From Armatimonadota bacterium (GTDB lineage Bacteria; Armatimonadota; UBA5829; DSUL01): DNA of 64,000 nucleotides. Positions 16,397-27,603 of the stretch are shown here, piece by piece. The notes below the pieces were generated by a model. The model was given only the letters and a program-made list of their open reading frames with translations. It did no database searches and was not told where the DNA came from. Position 1 is the stretch's first letter. Each line of letters starts with the position of its first letter. The stretch covers positions 2,558,162 through 2,622,161 of the forward strand of contig AP024674.1 in NCBI GenBank assembly GCA_025998755.1, written 5' to 3'. The translations under genes were made by a program, and so were the position numbers.

Positions 16397-17665
16397 ATGT
16401 CGCTCACAGCGGAGCGGGTCCAGCACGACAACCCGTTCGAGATCGCTCAACAGCAGCTGGACAAGGCTGCAGCCAAACTGCAGCTTGATCCTGCCATTCA
16501 TCAGGCTCTCCGCGAACCCATGCGGGAGCTGCACGTTACCATCCCCGTCAAGATGGACGACGGGTCCGTCAAGGTCTTCAAGGGATTCCGGGTGCAGTAC
16601 AACGACGCCCGGGGCCCCAACAAAGGCGGTATCCGCTTCCATCCGGACGAGACCATTGACACGGTCCGGGCGCTGGCCGCCTGGATGACGTGGAAGACCG
16701 CCGTTGTGGACATCCCTCTGGGCGGGGGCAAGGGCGGAGTCATATGCGACCCCAAGAAGATGTCGCTGGCTGAGCTGGAGAGGCTGAGCCGCGGCTACAT
16801 CCGGGCTCTGGGGCGCTTTATCGGGCCGGACCGGGATATCCCGGCGCCGGATGTGTATACCACGCCTCAGATCATGGCGTGGATGATGGACGAATACAGC
16901 ATCATCACGGGCCATAACACGCCGGGAGTCATTACGGGTAAGCCCCTGTCGGTGGGCGGATCCGAGGGTCGAGGCGACGCGACCGCACGGGGAGGCGCCT
17001 ACACCGTCCGCGAGGCTGCGAAGTATCTGGACATTGACCTGACGAAGGCCACACTGGCGATTCAGGGTTTCGGCAATGCCGGCCAGTATGCCGCCACCTT
17101 GTTCCAGGATCTTCTGGGGTGCAAGGTGGTGGCTGTCAGCGATAGCCGGGGCGGAATCTATCTTCCGGACGGAGCGGACGCGCATGATCTGGTCCGTTAT
17201 AAGCTGACCAACGGATCGTTGGAGGGATACCCGGGCGCTCAGCCCATCTCGAACGAGGCGCTGCTGGAGCTGGATGTGGATGTCCTTGCGCCGTCCGCTC
17301 TGGAGGATGTCATCACCGAGCGGAACGCGGAGAACATCCGGGCGAAGATCGTCGCGGAGCTGGCCAACGGGCCCACCAATCCCGGCGCGGATGAGATCCT
17401 TTACCGCAAGGGGGTTTTCGTCATTCCCGACTTCCTGTGCAACGCGGGCGGGGTGACCGTCTCCTATTTCGAGTGGGTCCAGAACGAGACCGGCTACTAC
17501 TGGGAAGAGGAGCTGGTGCACGAGAGGCTGGACAAGAAGATGACCACGGCGTTCGCCTCCGTGCTGGATATGTCTCTGGAGTACCAGACGGACATGCGGA
17601 CCGCGGCCTATATGGTGGCCATCCAGCGGGTGGCCGAGGCCATGCGCGCTCGCGGGTGGGTCTGA
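16397..17665 (+). CDS. gdhA: Glutamate dehydrogenase (Glu/Leu/Phe/Val family)
   Basis: Interconverts glutamate with 2-oxoglutarate and ammonia. It has 422 residues, the length of the hexameric short-type enzymes. Landmarks: [20 protein letters not shown] (substrate-binding lysine), the catalytic lysine in [29 protein letters not shown], and the nucleotide loop [12 protein letters not shown] in the Rossmann domain. AGGAGG lies 10 bases before this ATG; an in-frame ATG 99 bases upstream lies in the leader and lacks support. The following genes encode a reductase and a glutamate-synthase-like subunit, so this is a nitrogen assimilation neighbourhood. Cofactor preference (NAD or NADP) is not decided here. 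Confidence 0.95.
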   Translation: MSLTAERVQHDNPFEIAQQQLDKAAAKLQLDPAIHQALREPMRELHVTIPVKMDDGSVKVFKGFRVQYNDARGPNKGGIRFHPDETIDTVRALAAWMTWKTAVVDIPLGGGKGGVICDPKKMSLAELERLSRGYIRALGRFIGPDRDIPAPDVYTTPQIMAWMMDEYSIITGHNTPGVITGKPLSVGGSEGRGDATARGGAYTVREAAKYLDIDLTKATLAIQGFGNAGQYAATLFQDLLGCKVVAVSDSRGGIYLPDGADAHDLVRYKLTNGSLEGYPGAQPISNEALLELDVDVLAPSALEDVITERNAENIRAKIVAELANGPTNPGADEILYRKGVFVIPDFLCNAGGVTVSYFEWVQNETGYYWEEELVHERLDKKMTTAFASVLDMSLEYQTDMRTAAYMVAIQRVAEAMRARGWV

Positions 17666-17828
17666 GGTTCGTCGCGCCTCACTTCACCGGCCGGAGGCCG
17701 GAGCTATTAGGTCGGTAAAAATGGCAGGTTGGGCTGCGGCCCGGCGTGGCCGCAGCCTCTGCCCGCTTTGCGGCCGCCTGATCTCCGGTTCTTCGGCCGC
17801 GCAAGATTCTGATTCTGAAAGAGAGACA

Positions 17829-20163
<2,335 letters not shown>

Positions 20164-20192
20164 TCGCGGCGCCTGAGTGGTGCGCAGAGAAT

Positions 20193-20227
20193 GCGGGCCG
20201 GGGCTGTCTGCCCCGGCCCGGGCGTTT
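20193..20227 (+). terminator. Intrinsic terminator after gltA
   Basis: GGGCCGGGGC (20195-20204) pairs with GCCCCGGCCC (20210-20219) around a short TGTCT loop. The hairpin is followed by GGGCG and six Ts, 30 bases after the stop codon. Confidence 0.9.
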
Positions 20228-20339
20228 TTTATTCCGGTTTTTTGCCCGGCAACTGTTAAAGCCGGAGGCCGGGCCGCGTCTAACAGGGTGGAAATCGGTT
20301 AGTCCGCGAAGTCTTTGGATGGTCGCAGGAGGCAGCAAG

Positions 20340-20846
20340 ATGCGAATAAGCAGGATTCTTATGCTGGCGGCGCTGCCCGCCGTAATGCTCGCCTGGCAGG
20401 TTACGGGCCTCGAAGCCCAGTCCGGCGCTTCTAAAGCTCCGGCTAAGAGCCGGAGCGGGCAGGCGGTCTCCAAACCGGCGCCGGGGCAGCGGCCCGGTCC
20501 GGGAATGCGCGACTGGGGAGCTCGCCGTGAGGAGATGTACAAGGCCATCGGCGTGACCGCGCAGCAGAGGAAGCAGTTGGAGGCCATAGACGAGAAATAC
20601 CGCAATAAGGCGAAGGAGCTGCGCGGCGCCGATCTGACCCCCGAGCAGCGCCGCGCCAAGATGAAGAACCTCATTGAGGCCCGTCAGGCCGAGGTGGACA
20701 AGGTGCTGACTCCGGAGCAGAAAAAGAAGCGGCAGCAGTGGATGGAGGAGCAGCGCAAGAAACGCCAGGCCGAGATGGGCCAGCGGCGTGAGCGGCCAGC
20801 CGGAGCGCAGGGCAGGCCGGAAAAGCCGGCGGCTCCCCGCAGGTAA
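20340..20846 (+). CDS. Secreted basic helical protein (Spy/LTXXQ-like)
   Basis: A 168-residue exported protein. The signal peptide MRISRILMLAALPAVMLAW is followed by a Pro/Ser/Lys-rich linker. A highly charged helical region (about 55-150) has an LTPEQRRAKMKNLIEARQAE repeat-like pattern and VLTPEQKKKRQQ, the LTxxQ type of motif seen in the periplasmic chaperone Spy and its metal-sensing relatives. The tail is Arg/Pro-rich. AGGAGG lies 7 bases before this ATG, which I prefer to the one at 20319. It may bind unfolded proteins or the envelope, but the assignment to Spy-like proteins is weak because low-complexity charged helices look alike. Confidence 0.7.
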   Translation: MRISRILMLAALPAVMLAWQVTGLEAQSGASKAPAKSRSGQAVSKPAPGQRPGPGMRDWGARREEMYKAIGVTAQQRKQLEAIDEKYRNKAKELRGADLTPEQRRAKMKNLIEARQAEVDKVLTPEQKKKRQQWMEEQRKKRQAEMGQRRERPAGAQGRPEKPAAPRR

Positions 20847-20887
20847 GCAGTTTCCGCACGCACGACGGACCCCTGGGTAAGCAAGAC

Positions 20888-20913
20888 GGGCTCCGGAGCC
20901 TCTTCCGGAGCCC
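20888..20913. terminator. Hairpin between convergent genes
   Basis: GGGCTCCGGA (20888-20897) pairs perfectly with TCCGGAGCCC (20904-20913) around a 6-base loop. It lies between the Spy-like gene and the convergent end of recO. There is no T-run on either side, so it may serve as a 3' stabiliser or weak bidirectional terminator. Confidence 0.5.
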
Positions 20914-20949
20914 GAACCCACGTACGGAGAAGCTCCAAAGCGCCGGGCT

Positions 20950-21681
20950 TCAGGGAGCGGAGGACCGGATCTGCCGCTCGACGTGGTGTTCCAGATGAGC
21001 GCGCAGAATCCTCCTGACGCGCTCATCCTCTCCCGGTGGGATCTGGAAGGCCGCCACTGCGTGCGCGGGAAGCCGTAGAAGCTTCTCCAGAATATTTAGG
21101 GAATCCGCCGTCGCGGCGATGAGCTCCTCCCGCCCGGTACGGCAGCGCGAGCAGAGAATGCCTCCCAGACTGGCGCAGAACACCGCCCCGCGGTCCGGGG
21201 GCCGTCCCGCGCGGCAGGCCACGCAGCGGCGCAGCTCCGGAGTGTAGCCCGCAGCATCCAGCGCCTGCGCCTCGAATCGCCGAACCACCACGGAGGGCGG
21301 TGCGGCTCCTTCCAGCAGATACAGAGTGGAAAGGAGCAGGTCGAAGAGCTCCGGGGCGCTCTGGCGCTCGTCTAGAAGGGCATCGGTCACCTCGGCGGCA
21401 TACAGCGCTCCCTCGATGAGCTCCGGGCTTTCCCTGAGGCCGCTGAAGGGGTGCTTGAGCGAGGCTTCAGTCAGGATGTCCAGATTCCGGCCGGTGGCGA
21501 GCTGGGCTCTCAGATACACCAGCGGTTCGGTGGCTCCAACCAGCCGGCTCTGCGCCCGGCGCGCCCCTTTGGCGATGGCGGAGATCTTCCCGAACTCTCG
21601 AGTGAAGAGGGTCAGGAGCTTGTCGGTCTCCTGAAAACTGCGGCGTCTGAGGACGATGGCGGTTGCGCGGTAGAGGGGAAT
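20950..21681 (-). CDS. recO: DNA repair protein RecO, probable AUU start
   Basis: Recombination mediator that works with RecF and RecR. I extend the gene beyond the first conventional start (GTG at 21519). In the same frame, codons from 21681 downward read MPLYRATAIVLRRRSF, then TLFTREFGKISAIAKGARR, which is the RecO N-terminal OB fold. Between these and the in-frame stop of deoC (TAG at 21688-21690) there is no ATG, GTG or TTG. ATT at 21679-21681 fits the usual RecO start and has AAGGA 9 bases upstream. The full protein would be 243 residues, normal for RecO. The C-terminal part has the zinc cysteines (CVACRAG, then FCASLGGILCSRC). It is the last gene of the trp operon. Confidence 0.85.
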   Translation of the reverse strand: MPLYRATAIVLRRRSFQETDKLLTLFTREFGKISAIAKGARRAQSRLVGATEPLVYLRAQLATGRNLDILTEASLKHPFSGLRESPELIEGALYAAEVTDALLDERQSAPELFDLLLSTLYLLEGAAPPSVVVRRFEAQALDAAGYTPELRRCVACRAGRPPDRGAVFCASLGGILCSRCRTGREELIAATADSLNILEKLLRLPAHAVAAFQIPPGEDERVRRILRAHLEHHVERQIRSSAP

Positions 21682-21687
21682 GCCGGT

Positions 21688-22410
21688 CTATCCTTGCTCG
21701 CGCGCCTGGGCGATGATCTGCTCCGGGTCGTAGGCTTCCAGAAGCTGCACGGCGGCGCTGGTGCCGATCCGGTTCGCCCCCGCATCCAGCAGCTCCAGCG
21801 TCTGCTCCACTGTCCTGATTCCGCCCGCGGCTTTCACACCCATTGAAGGGCCCACCACGCGGCGGATGAGGCGGATATCATCCACACTGGCTCCCGCGGA
21901 GCCCATTCCCGTGGATGTCTTGATAAAGTCCGCCCCCGCGTCGCGGATGATCTCGCAGGCGATGCGCTTCTCCTGGTCGGTGAGGAAGCAGGTTTCGATG
22001 ATGAATTTGATCTGCGCCCGTTTGTCTTCATCCACCATCTCGGAGAGTCGCACGGTCTGCACCAGATCCCGGACCTCGCGCTCCACCATATCCCATTCGC
22101 CGCTTTTGACGGCGGAGATGTTGATGACGACATCCAGCTCCTGAGCGCCACGCTGCAGGCATACACGGGCCGCAGCCACCTTGGCCGGCCGGCTGTCCGC
22201 TCCCAGGGGGAAGCTTACCACAGTCCCCACCTTCACATCGGAGCCTTCCAGGTGCCGGGCTGCGGTGGCCACCCAGCAGGGCAGGATACACACGCTGGCA
22301 AAGTGATGCCGCGCCGCTTCCCCGCAGAGCCGGACCACGTCCTCACGCGTCGAGGTGGCGCGCAGGAGCGTGTAGTCCATCATCTTGGCGAACTGTTCTC
22401 TGGTATACAC
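21688..22410 (-). CDS. deoC: Deoxyribose-phosphate aldolase
   Basis: Cleaves 2-deoxyribose 5-phosphate to glyceraldehyde 3-phosphate and acetaldehyde. A 240-residue TIM barrel. The Schiff-base lysine is in ADFIKTSTGMG, the second lysine in GVKAAGGIRT, and the proton-relay aspartate in ELDVVINI. It follows trpA by 66 bases and its stop is 6 bases before the proposed recO start, so it is probably the eighth gene of this operon. A link to tryptophan synthesis is not obvious; both trpB and nucleoside salvage feed on glyceraldehyde 3-phosphate chemistry, but the grouping may be accidental. Confidence 0.95.
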   Translation of the reverse strand: MYTREQFAKMMDYTLLRATSTREDVVRLCGEAARHHFASVCILPCWVATAARHLEGSDVKVGTVVSFPLGADSRPAKVAAARVCLQRGAQELDVVINISAVKSGEWDMVEREVRDLVQTVRLSEMVDEDKRAQIKFIIETCFLTDQEKRIACEIIRDAGADFIKTSTGMGSAGASVDDIRLIRRVVGPSMGVKAAGGIRTVEQTLELLDAGANRIGTSAAVQLLEAYDPEQIIAQAREQG

Positions 22411-22476
22411 GAGTCCTCTCTCCTGCCAGCAAGAGCGGCCTCGCCGGGAGCGGAGCGGCAGTCCGGACTGCCTCCC

Positions 22477-23292
22477 CTAACGCGCTCCAACCGCCGCAGG
22501 GCGGGTTCCGGCTTTCAACTCTCGTACGAAAGCCCCCACCTGCGGCAGGAAGTCGTCGTGGCGGTGCCTGGAGTGGATGAAGTCCACCAGTGCGCTGCCC
22601 ACCACGGCGCCGTCAGCGATGGCGCATACCTGCTGCACCTGCTCCCGGCTGGAGATTCCGAATCCAACCACAACAGGTTTATCGGTATGCGAGCGGATTT
22701 TCATAACCAGTTCACCGAGTTCTTCAGGAACGTTCGCCTGCGCCCCGGTGATTCCCACCCGCGACACGCAGTAGACAAAGCCTGTGCTAAGCTCGCATAC
22801 GCGGGCGATGCGCTCTTCGGTGCTGGTGGGGGCCAGCAGAAAGATGGTGTCCAACCCGGCCCTTCGGGCCTCCCGGATCCAGGCTCCGGCCTCCTCCGGT
22901 GTCAGGTCCGTGGCGATGATGCCGTCCACGCCCGCCTCCGCGGCATCGTCCGCGAAGCGGTCCATCCCGTAGCGGATGACGGGATTGAAGTAGGTCATCA
23001 GGACGATCGGGATCTGGCTCACCCGCCTGATCCGGGCCACCGCGTCAAGCACGTCGCGAGGGCGGACTCCCCGCTCCAGAGCGCGGGTGTAAGCAGCCTG
23101 GTTGCTTCGTCCGTCCGCCAGCGGGTCGGAGAACGGGATGCCAATCTCCACGATGTCCGCCCCGGCCTCCTCCATCTCCAACACAAGCGGATCCGTGGCC
23201 AGAATGCCGGGGTCTCCACCCGTAATGAACGGCACAAGCGCCTTCTCCCCACGCTCTTTGAGCTCAGAAAAGCGAAGGCTGATCCGGCTCAT
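22477..23292 (-). CDS. trpA: Tryptophan synthase alpha chain
   Basis: Retro-aldol cleavage of indole-3-glycerol phosphate to indole and glyceraldehyde 3-phosphate; the indole is channelled to TrpB. It has 271 residues. The catalytic glutamate and aspartate are in [17 protein letters not shown], and the phosphate loop is [10 protein letters not shown]. Loop 6 ([13 protein letters not shown]) is intact. The start overlaps the end of trpB by 29 bases. Confidence 0.97.
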   Translation of the reverse strand: MSRISLRFSELKERGEKALVPFITGGDPGILATDPLVLEMEEAGADIVEIGIPFSDPLADGRSNQAAYTRALERGVRPRDVLDAVARIRRVSQIPIVLMTYFNPVIRYGMDRFADDAAEAGVDGIIATDLTPEEAGAWIREARRAGLDTIFLLAPTSTEERIARVCELSTGFVYCVSRVGITGAQANVPEELGELVMKIRSHTDKPVVVGFGISSREQVQQVCAIADGAVVGSALVDFIHSRHRHDDFLPQVGAFVRELKAGTRPAAVGAR

Positions 23293-24505
23293 CTCTCTTC
23301 TCCATCAATCGGGAAACGGTCTCCACGTCTTTGTCTCCGCGGCCCGACAGGTTGACCACAATGATCTTGTCCTGGGACAGAGTGGGAGCCAGTTTGATGG
23401 CGTGCGCCACCGCGTGGGCCGATTCCAGCGCCGGGATGATACCCTCCAGCGCAGCCAGCGTGCGGAAGGCGTCCAGCGCCTCGGCGTCCGATGCCGCCAC
23501 ATACTCGGCCCGGCCGGTTTCCTTCAGCCAGCTGTGCTCCGGGCCCACTCCGGGATAATCCAGCCCGGCCGAGACGGAGTGTGTCTCCGCCACCTGCCCG
23601 TTCTCGTCCTGCAGAATGTAACTGTAATACCCGTGCAGCACACCCGGGGAGCCCGCCGAGAGCGTGGCGGCATGCTTGCCCGTCTCGATGCCCGACCCCG
23701 CCGCCTCGACACCGATCAACCTGACCTCCTCATCCTCAAGGAACGGATGGAAGATCCCGATGGCGTTGGAGCCGCCGCCGACACACGCCACAACGTAGTC
23801 CGGCACCCGCCCGCACAGATTCAGCATCTGCTCCCGCGTCTCCCGTCCGATGACCGACTGAAAGTCGCGAACCATGCGAGGATACGGATAGGGCCCCATA
23901 CAGGTCCCGATGACATAATGCGTGGTGCGCACGTTGGTCACCCAGTCCCGCATGGCTTCGTTGATGGCGTCTTTCAACGTGCGGGAGCCGGATGTCACGG
24001 GGATACACTTCGCTCCCAAAAGCTCCATCCGGAAGACGTTCAGCGCCTGACGCCGCACGTCTTCCTCACCCATGTACACCACGCATTCCAGGCCGAACAG
24101 GGCGCAGACCGTGGCAGTGGCGACGCCGTGCTGACCGGCCCCTGTCTCGGCGATGACCCGCGGCTTTCCCATCCGGCGCGCTACCAGAAGCTGTCCCATC
24201 ACGTTGTTCAGCTTGTGCGAGCCCGTGTGACAGAGGTCCTCACGCTTCAGGAAGATGCGTGCTCCGCCCAGATGCTCGGTCAGCTTGCGGGCATAGTATA
24301 GCAGGGTTGGCCGCCCCACATAGTCGCGCAGATAAAGGGAGAGTTCGGCGGCGAAGGAGGGATCCGCCAGGCAGGACTCGTAGGCCTCCGCAAGCTCGTC
24401 CAGCGCCGGGACCAGCGTCTCCGGGACATAGCGACCCCCGAACGGTCCGAAGTGCCACTCGGCCGGGGGCTCAAGAAGATGGCTCTGCTGATTTTGCCCG
24501 CTCAA
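23264..24505 (-). CDS. trpB: Tryptophan synthase beta chain
   Basis: PLP enzyme that joins indole and serine to make tryptophan. It has 413 residues. [13 protein letters not shown] opens the protein. The PLP lysine is in [10 protein letters not shown], the catalytic glutamate in [10 protein letters not shown], and the phosphate loop is [10 protein letters not shown]. This is the TrpB1 type that pairs with TrpA. The 3' end overlaps trpA and the 5' end overlaps trpF by 35 bases, so these genes are likely translationally coupled. Confidence 0.97.
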   Translation of the reverse strand: MSGQNQQSHLLEPPAEWHFGPFGGRYVPETLVPALDELAEAYESCLADPSFAAELSLYLRDYVGRPTLLYYARKLTEHLGGARIFLKREDLCHTGSHKLNNVMGQLLVARRMGKPRVIAETGAGQHGVATATVCALFGLECVVYMGEEDVRRQALNVFRMELLGAKCIPVTSGSRTLKDAINEAMRDWVTNVRTTHYVIGTCMGPYPYPRMVRDFQSVIGRETREQMLNLCGRVPDYVVACVGGGSNAIGIFHPFLEDEEVRLIGVEAAGSGIETGKHAATLSAGSPGVLHGYYSYILQDENGQVAETHSVSAGLDYPGVGPEHSWLKETGRAEYVAASDAEALDAFRTLAALEGIIPALESAHAVAHAIKLAPTLSQDKIIVVNLSGRGDKDVETVSRLMEKRDEPDQPSLF

Positions 24506-25103
24506 TGAACCGCCTCACTTTGTCCGGGTCTTTGCGGCCCGGAGCCATTTCCACCCCGCTCGATACATCCACCGCGTAGGGACGGACCGTTCGCACCGCA
24601 TCCGCCACATTCTCAGGTGTCAGTCCACCCGACAGGATGACCGGCAGGCCCGTATGCTCCGCGAGAGAACACAGCCGCCAGTCAAACGTCGCTCCCGTCC
24701 CGCCGGCCGCTCCGGGAACCCAGGAATCCAGCAAGATTGCGCTGGCGGACTCGATGCCGGGCACATCTTTCAGCGAATCCTCGTCCCTAACGCGCACTCC
24801 CAGGATCAGGGAGCGTCCCTGCCGCCGGAGAGACCGGACATACTCTTCCGAGTATCCAGTATGAAGCTGCAACGCATGCAGCCCGCACTCGTCGGCGATC
24901 GCTCCCGCCGCGGGATCATCGCCTACAAATACCCCCGTGGCGGTCACGAAAGGCGGAAGCTGCCGGATGATGTCGCGAGCGGCGGCGGGCGTCACCCGCC
25001 TGGGGCTGTCTGCGAAAACGAATCCCAGGGCGTCCGCCCCGGCGCCCACGGCGCACAGGGCATCCTCAAGAGTCCTGATACCACAAATCTTAACCCGGGT
25101 CAA
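24471..25103 (-). CDS. trpF: Phosphoribosylanthranilate isomerase
   Basis: Amadori rearrangement of phosphoribosylanthranilate. A 210-residue TIM barrel. The opening [12 protein letters not shown] contains the catalytic cysteine. The catalytic aspartate is expected in [15 protein letters not shown], and the C-terminal phosphate loops are [11 protein letters not shown] and [15 protein letters not shown]. It is a stand-alone gene here, not fused to trpC. It overlaps both neighbours (ATGA with trpC). Confidence 0.96.
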   Translation of the reverse strand: MTRVKICGIRTLEDALCAVGAGADALGFVFADSPRRVTPAAARDIIRQLPPFVTATGVFVGDDPAAGAIADECGLHALQLHTGYSEEYVRSLRRQGRSLILGVRVRDEDSLKDVPGIESASAILLDSWVPGAAGGTGATFDWRLCSLAEHTGLPVILSGGLTPENVADAVRTVRPYAVDVSSGVEMAPGRKDPDKVRRFIERAKSAEPSS

Positions 25104-25930
25104 CCGAACAGCTCCCGCACCTTTGCGGGGATGTCCGGCGCGCTCATGAGCGCTTCGCCCACCAGAACGCCGTCAACACTGGCCTGCGCCAGACGCTCCA
25201 CATCCTGCCGCGTAAAGATGCCGCTCTCGCCGATCAGCACACGGTCCCCGGGGACCATCTTCGCAAGCAGCTCCGTCGTATTCAGGGAGACTTCGAAAGT
25301 CTGCAAGTTGCGGTTGTTCACTCCGATCAATCTGGCCCCGGCCTCCAGCGCCGTCTCCATCTCTTCAGCGGTGTGGGTCTCCACCAGCGCATCCAGTCCC
25401 AGCTCGCCCGCCAGTGCCAGCAGCTCCCGCAGCAAGGTCTCGGGGAGGGCGGCGACGATCAGCAGGATACAGTCCGCACCAATGCAGCGGGCCTCATAGA
25501 CCTGGTAGGGGTCTATGATGAAGTCCTTCTGCAGGACGGGCAGATCCACGGCGTCCCGAACTTCCGGGATGCGCTCCAGCGCACCCGCGAAGAAGCGGGT
25601 ATCTGTCAGCACCGAGATGCACGCCGCCCCGGCGGAGGCGTACTGCTCTGCGATGGCGGCGGCGTCCACCGTCTTGCGGATGGTGCCACGGCTTGGCGAG
25701 CGTCCCTTGATCTCCGCGATCAGACGGGGGATCGCGGGTGCTATGGAAGGTTCACGCCCGGCGGCGACCTCGGCCCGGCGCTGGCCCTGAGACGGCTGGC
25801 GCAGGGCTTCTGCGAAAGGGCGGGCAGCGGGGGCATGCGCGGCTTCGCGGGCTAGCTCCTCCAGCGGGGTCTCCTCTTTTCGCCCCGCTACCTCCTCGCG
25901 CTTGTGCTCCAGAATCTCGTCCAGAATCAT
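25100..25930 (-). CDS. trpC: Indole-3-glycerol phosphate synthase
   Basis: Ring closure of CdRP to indole-3-glycerol phosphate. It has 276 residues. Opening [19 protein letters not shown], then the catalytic lysine in LIAEIKGRSPSRG and the second lysine in VLQKDFIIDPYQVYEA. LIGVNNRNLQTFEV and VLIGESGIFTRQDV complete the active site. A short Ala/Arg/Gln-rich insertion sits at about residues 45-60. It overlaps trpD and trpF by 4 bases each. Confidence 0.97.
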   Translation of the reverse strand: MILDEILEHKREEVAGRKEETPLEELAREAAHAPAARPFAEALRQPSQGQRRAEVAAGREPSIAPAIPRLIAEIKGRSPSRGTIRKTVDAAAIAEQYASAGAACISVLTDTRFFAGALERIPEVRDAVDLPVLQKDFIIDPYQVYEARCIGADCILLIVAALPETLLRELLALAGELGLDALVETHTAEEMETALEAGARLIGVNNRNLQTFEVSLNTTELLAKMVPGDRVLIGESGIFTRQDVERLAQASVDGVLVGEALMSAPDIPAKVRELFG

Positions 25931-26949
25931 GGCGTGCCAGCCGCGAGCGTCCGGGCCCGGTAGGCCTCAAAGACGTTCTTTGCGCTCCCGTCGCTCACGG
26001 CGCGATCCGCAAGGCCGAGCCCTTCCTCAAGAGACTGCGCCAGGCCGCTCACATAAAGCGCGGCCCCCGCGTTCAGGCAGGCGATCTCCCTGGCCGCGGG
26101 CGCTCCGCCGGCCATCACTTCCCGGAAGAGCTCCGCGTTATGTGCGGGATCTCCACCGGCGATCTCCTCGGGACGGCGCGGCTTCAGCCCGACGTCCTGC
26201 GGGCGCAGGGTCCACATACGGACCTCGCCGTCCTTCACCTCGCCGATCAGGGTCTCACCGAACGTGGCGATCTCGTCAATGCCGTCCCGCCCGTGCGCCA
26301 CCAGGGCGTGTTCCGCCCCGAGCTGCAGCAGCGCTCCGGCCAGCAGCTCACATCCCCACTCCTCGAACACGCCCACCACCTGCCGCTTTGCTCCGGCGGG
26401 GTTGGTCAGCGGCCCCAGTATGTTGAACACAGTCCGGATGCCGATCTCCCGGCGCGGAGCCGCCGCGTGCTTCATGGCAGGATGGAAAGTGCGGGCGAAC
26501 AGGAAGCCGATGCCCACCTCGTCAATGATGGCTCCCACCTGTTCTGGCTGCAGGTCTATCTCCACACCCAGCGCCTCCAAGACGTCTGCGCTCCCGCAGC
26601 TGCTTGAGGCAGCGCGGTTGCCGTGCTTGGCCACCGCGGCTCCCGCTCCCGCCGCGATAAACGCCGCGGTGGTGGAGATGTTGAATGCCTTCAATCTGGC
26701 GCCGCCCGTCCCGCAGGTGTCCACCACCGACGGACGGGTCACCGGAACCTTGAGGGAGTGCTCCCGCATGGCCTGCGCCAGACCGCAGACCTCTTCGCTG
26801 GTCTCCCCTTTCATCCGCAGGGCCGTGACGAATGCGGCGATCTGGGCGGGTGTAGCCTCCCCCTCCATGATCGCCGACATCACGGCGAACGCCTCCTCGC
26901 GGCTCAGGCTCTCCGCTGAAGCCAGACGCCGGATGGCCTCGACGATCAC
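25927..26949 (-). CDS. trpD: Anthranilate phosphoribosyltransferase
   Basis: Transfers phosphoribose from PRPP to anthranilate. It has 340 residues. The PRPP loop is [17 protein letters not shown]; the aspartate usual after GTGG is alanine here, a variant also found in some homologues as far as I recall. [20 protein letters not shown] and the metal-binding DEI stretch ([10 protein letters not shown]) are present. Both ends overlap the neighbouring trp genes by 4 bases. Confidence 0.96.
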   Translation of the reverse strand: MIVEAIRRLASAESLSREEAFAVMSAIMEGEATPAQIAAFVTALRMKGETSEEVCGLAQAMREHSLKVPVTRPSVVDTCGTGGARLKAFNISTTAAFIAAGAGAAVAKHGNRAASSSCGSADVLEALGVEIDLQPEQVGAIIDEVGIGFLFARTFHPAMKHAAAPRREIGIRTVFNILGPLTNPAGAKRQVVGVFEEWGCELLAGALLQLGAEHALVAHGRDGIDEIATFGETLIGEVKDGEVRMWTLRPQDVGLKPRRPEEIAGGDPAHNAELFREVMAGGAPAAREIACLNAGAALYVSGLAQSLEEGLGLADRAVSDGSAKNVFEAYRARTLAAGTP

Positions 26950-27548
26950 CGGACGGCCTCCGCGGCGTTCGCCTCAGGCTCCCACGTGCCCGCCACGAAG
27001 TTGCGCAGCAGCTCCTTGCCGGCCCGGGTCAGGATGGACTCCGGATGGAACTGCACCCCTTCCACCGGGAATTCCCGATGCCTGACTCCCATGATCTCGC
27101 CGTCCTCCGTCCAGGCGCTGATCTTCAGGCACTCTGGAATGGTCTCCCTGCGGATCACAAGGGAATGATAGCGGGTTGCCACGAAAGGGTTCTCCAGACC
27201 GGTGAACACTCCTCTGCCGTCGTGGTGGATCAGTGATGTCTTCCCGTGCATCGGCGCCTTCGCGCGTACGATCTCTCCCCCGAACGCCGCTCCGATGGAC
27301 TGGTGCCCCAGACAGACGCCCAGGAGGGGAATCTTGCCGGCCAGTCGGCGGATGGTCTCCACCGAGACGCCGGCTTCATTCGGGGTGCAGGGGCCGGGCG
27401 AGATGACAATGCGGTCCGGAGCCATGCGTTCGATTTCGTCCACCGTTATCTCGTCGTTGCGGTAGACCACCAGCTCCTCTCCCATCTCTCCCAGATACTG
27501 CACCAGGTTGTATGTGAAGCTGTCGTAGTTGTCTATGACAAGGATCAT
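26946..27548 (-). CDS. trpG: Anthranilate synthase component II (glutamine amidotransferase)
   Basis: Supplies ammonia from glutamine to TrpE. A 200-residue class I amidotransferase: opening [20 protein letters not shown], oxyanion loop [11 protein letters not shown], catalytic cysteine in [12 protein letters not shown], and catalytic His-Glu in [12 protein letters not shown]. No pab genes are visible, so it may also serve 4-aminobenzoate synthesis, as shared TrpG/PabA proteins do. It lies 55 bases after trpE. Confidence 0.96.
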   Translation of the reverse strand: MILVIDNYDSFTYNLVQYLGEMGEELVVYRNDEITVDEIERMAPDRIVISPGPCTPNEAGVSVETIRRLAGKIPLLGVCLGHQSIGAAFGGEIVRAKAPMHGKTSLIHHDGRGVFTGLENPFVATRYHSLVIRRETIPECLKISAWTEDGEIMGVRHREFPVEGVQFHPESILTRAGKELLRNFVAGTWEPEANAAEAVR

Positions 27549-27603
27549 CGTCTACGGATCCCTTCCCGGGCAGGCGGCCCGGAGCGGCAGACGGAGAGCG
27601 GCG

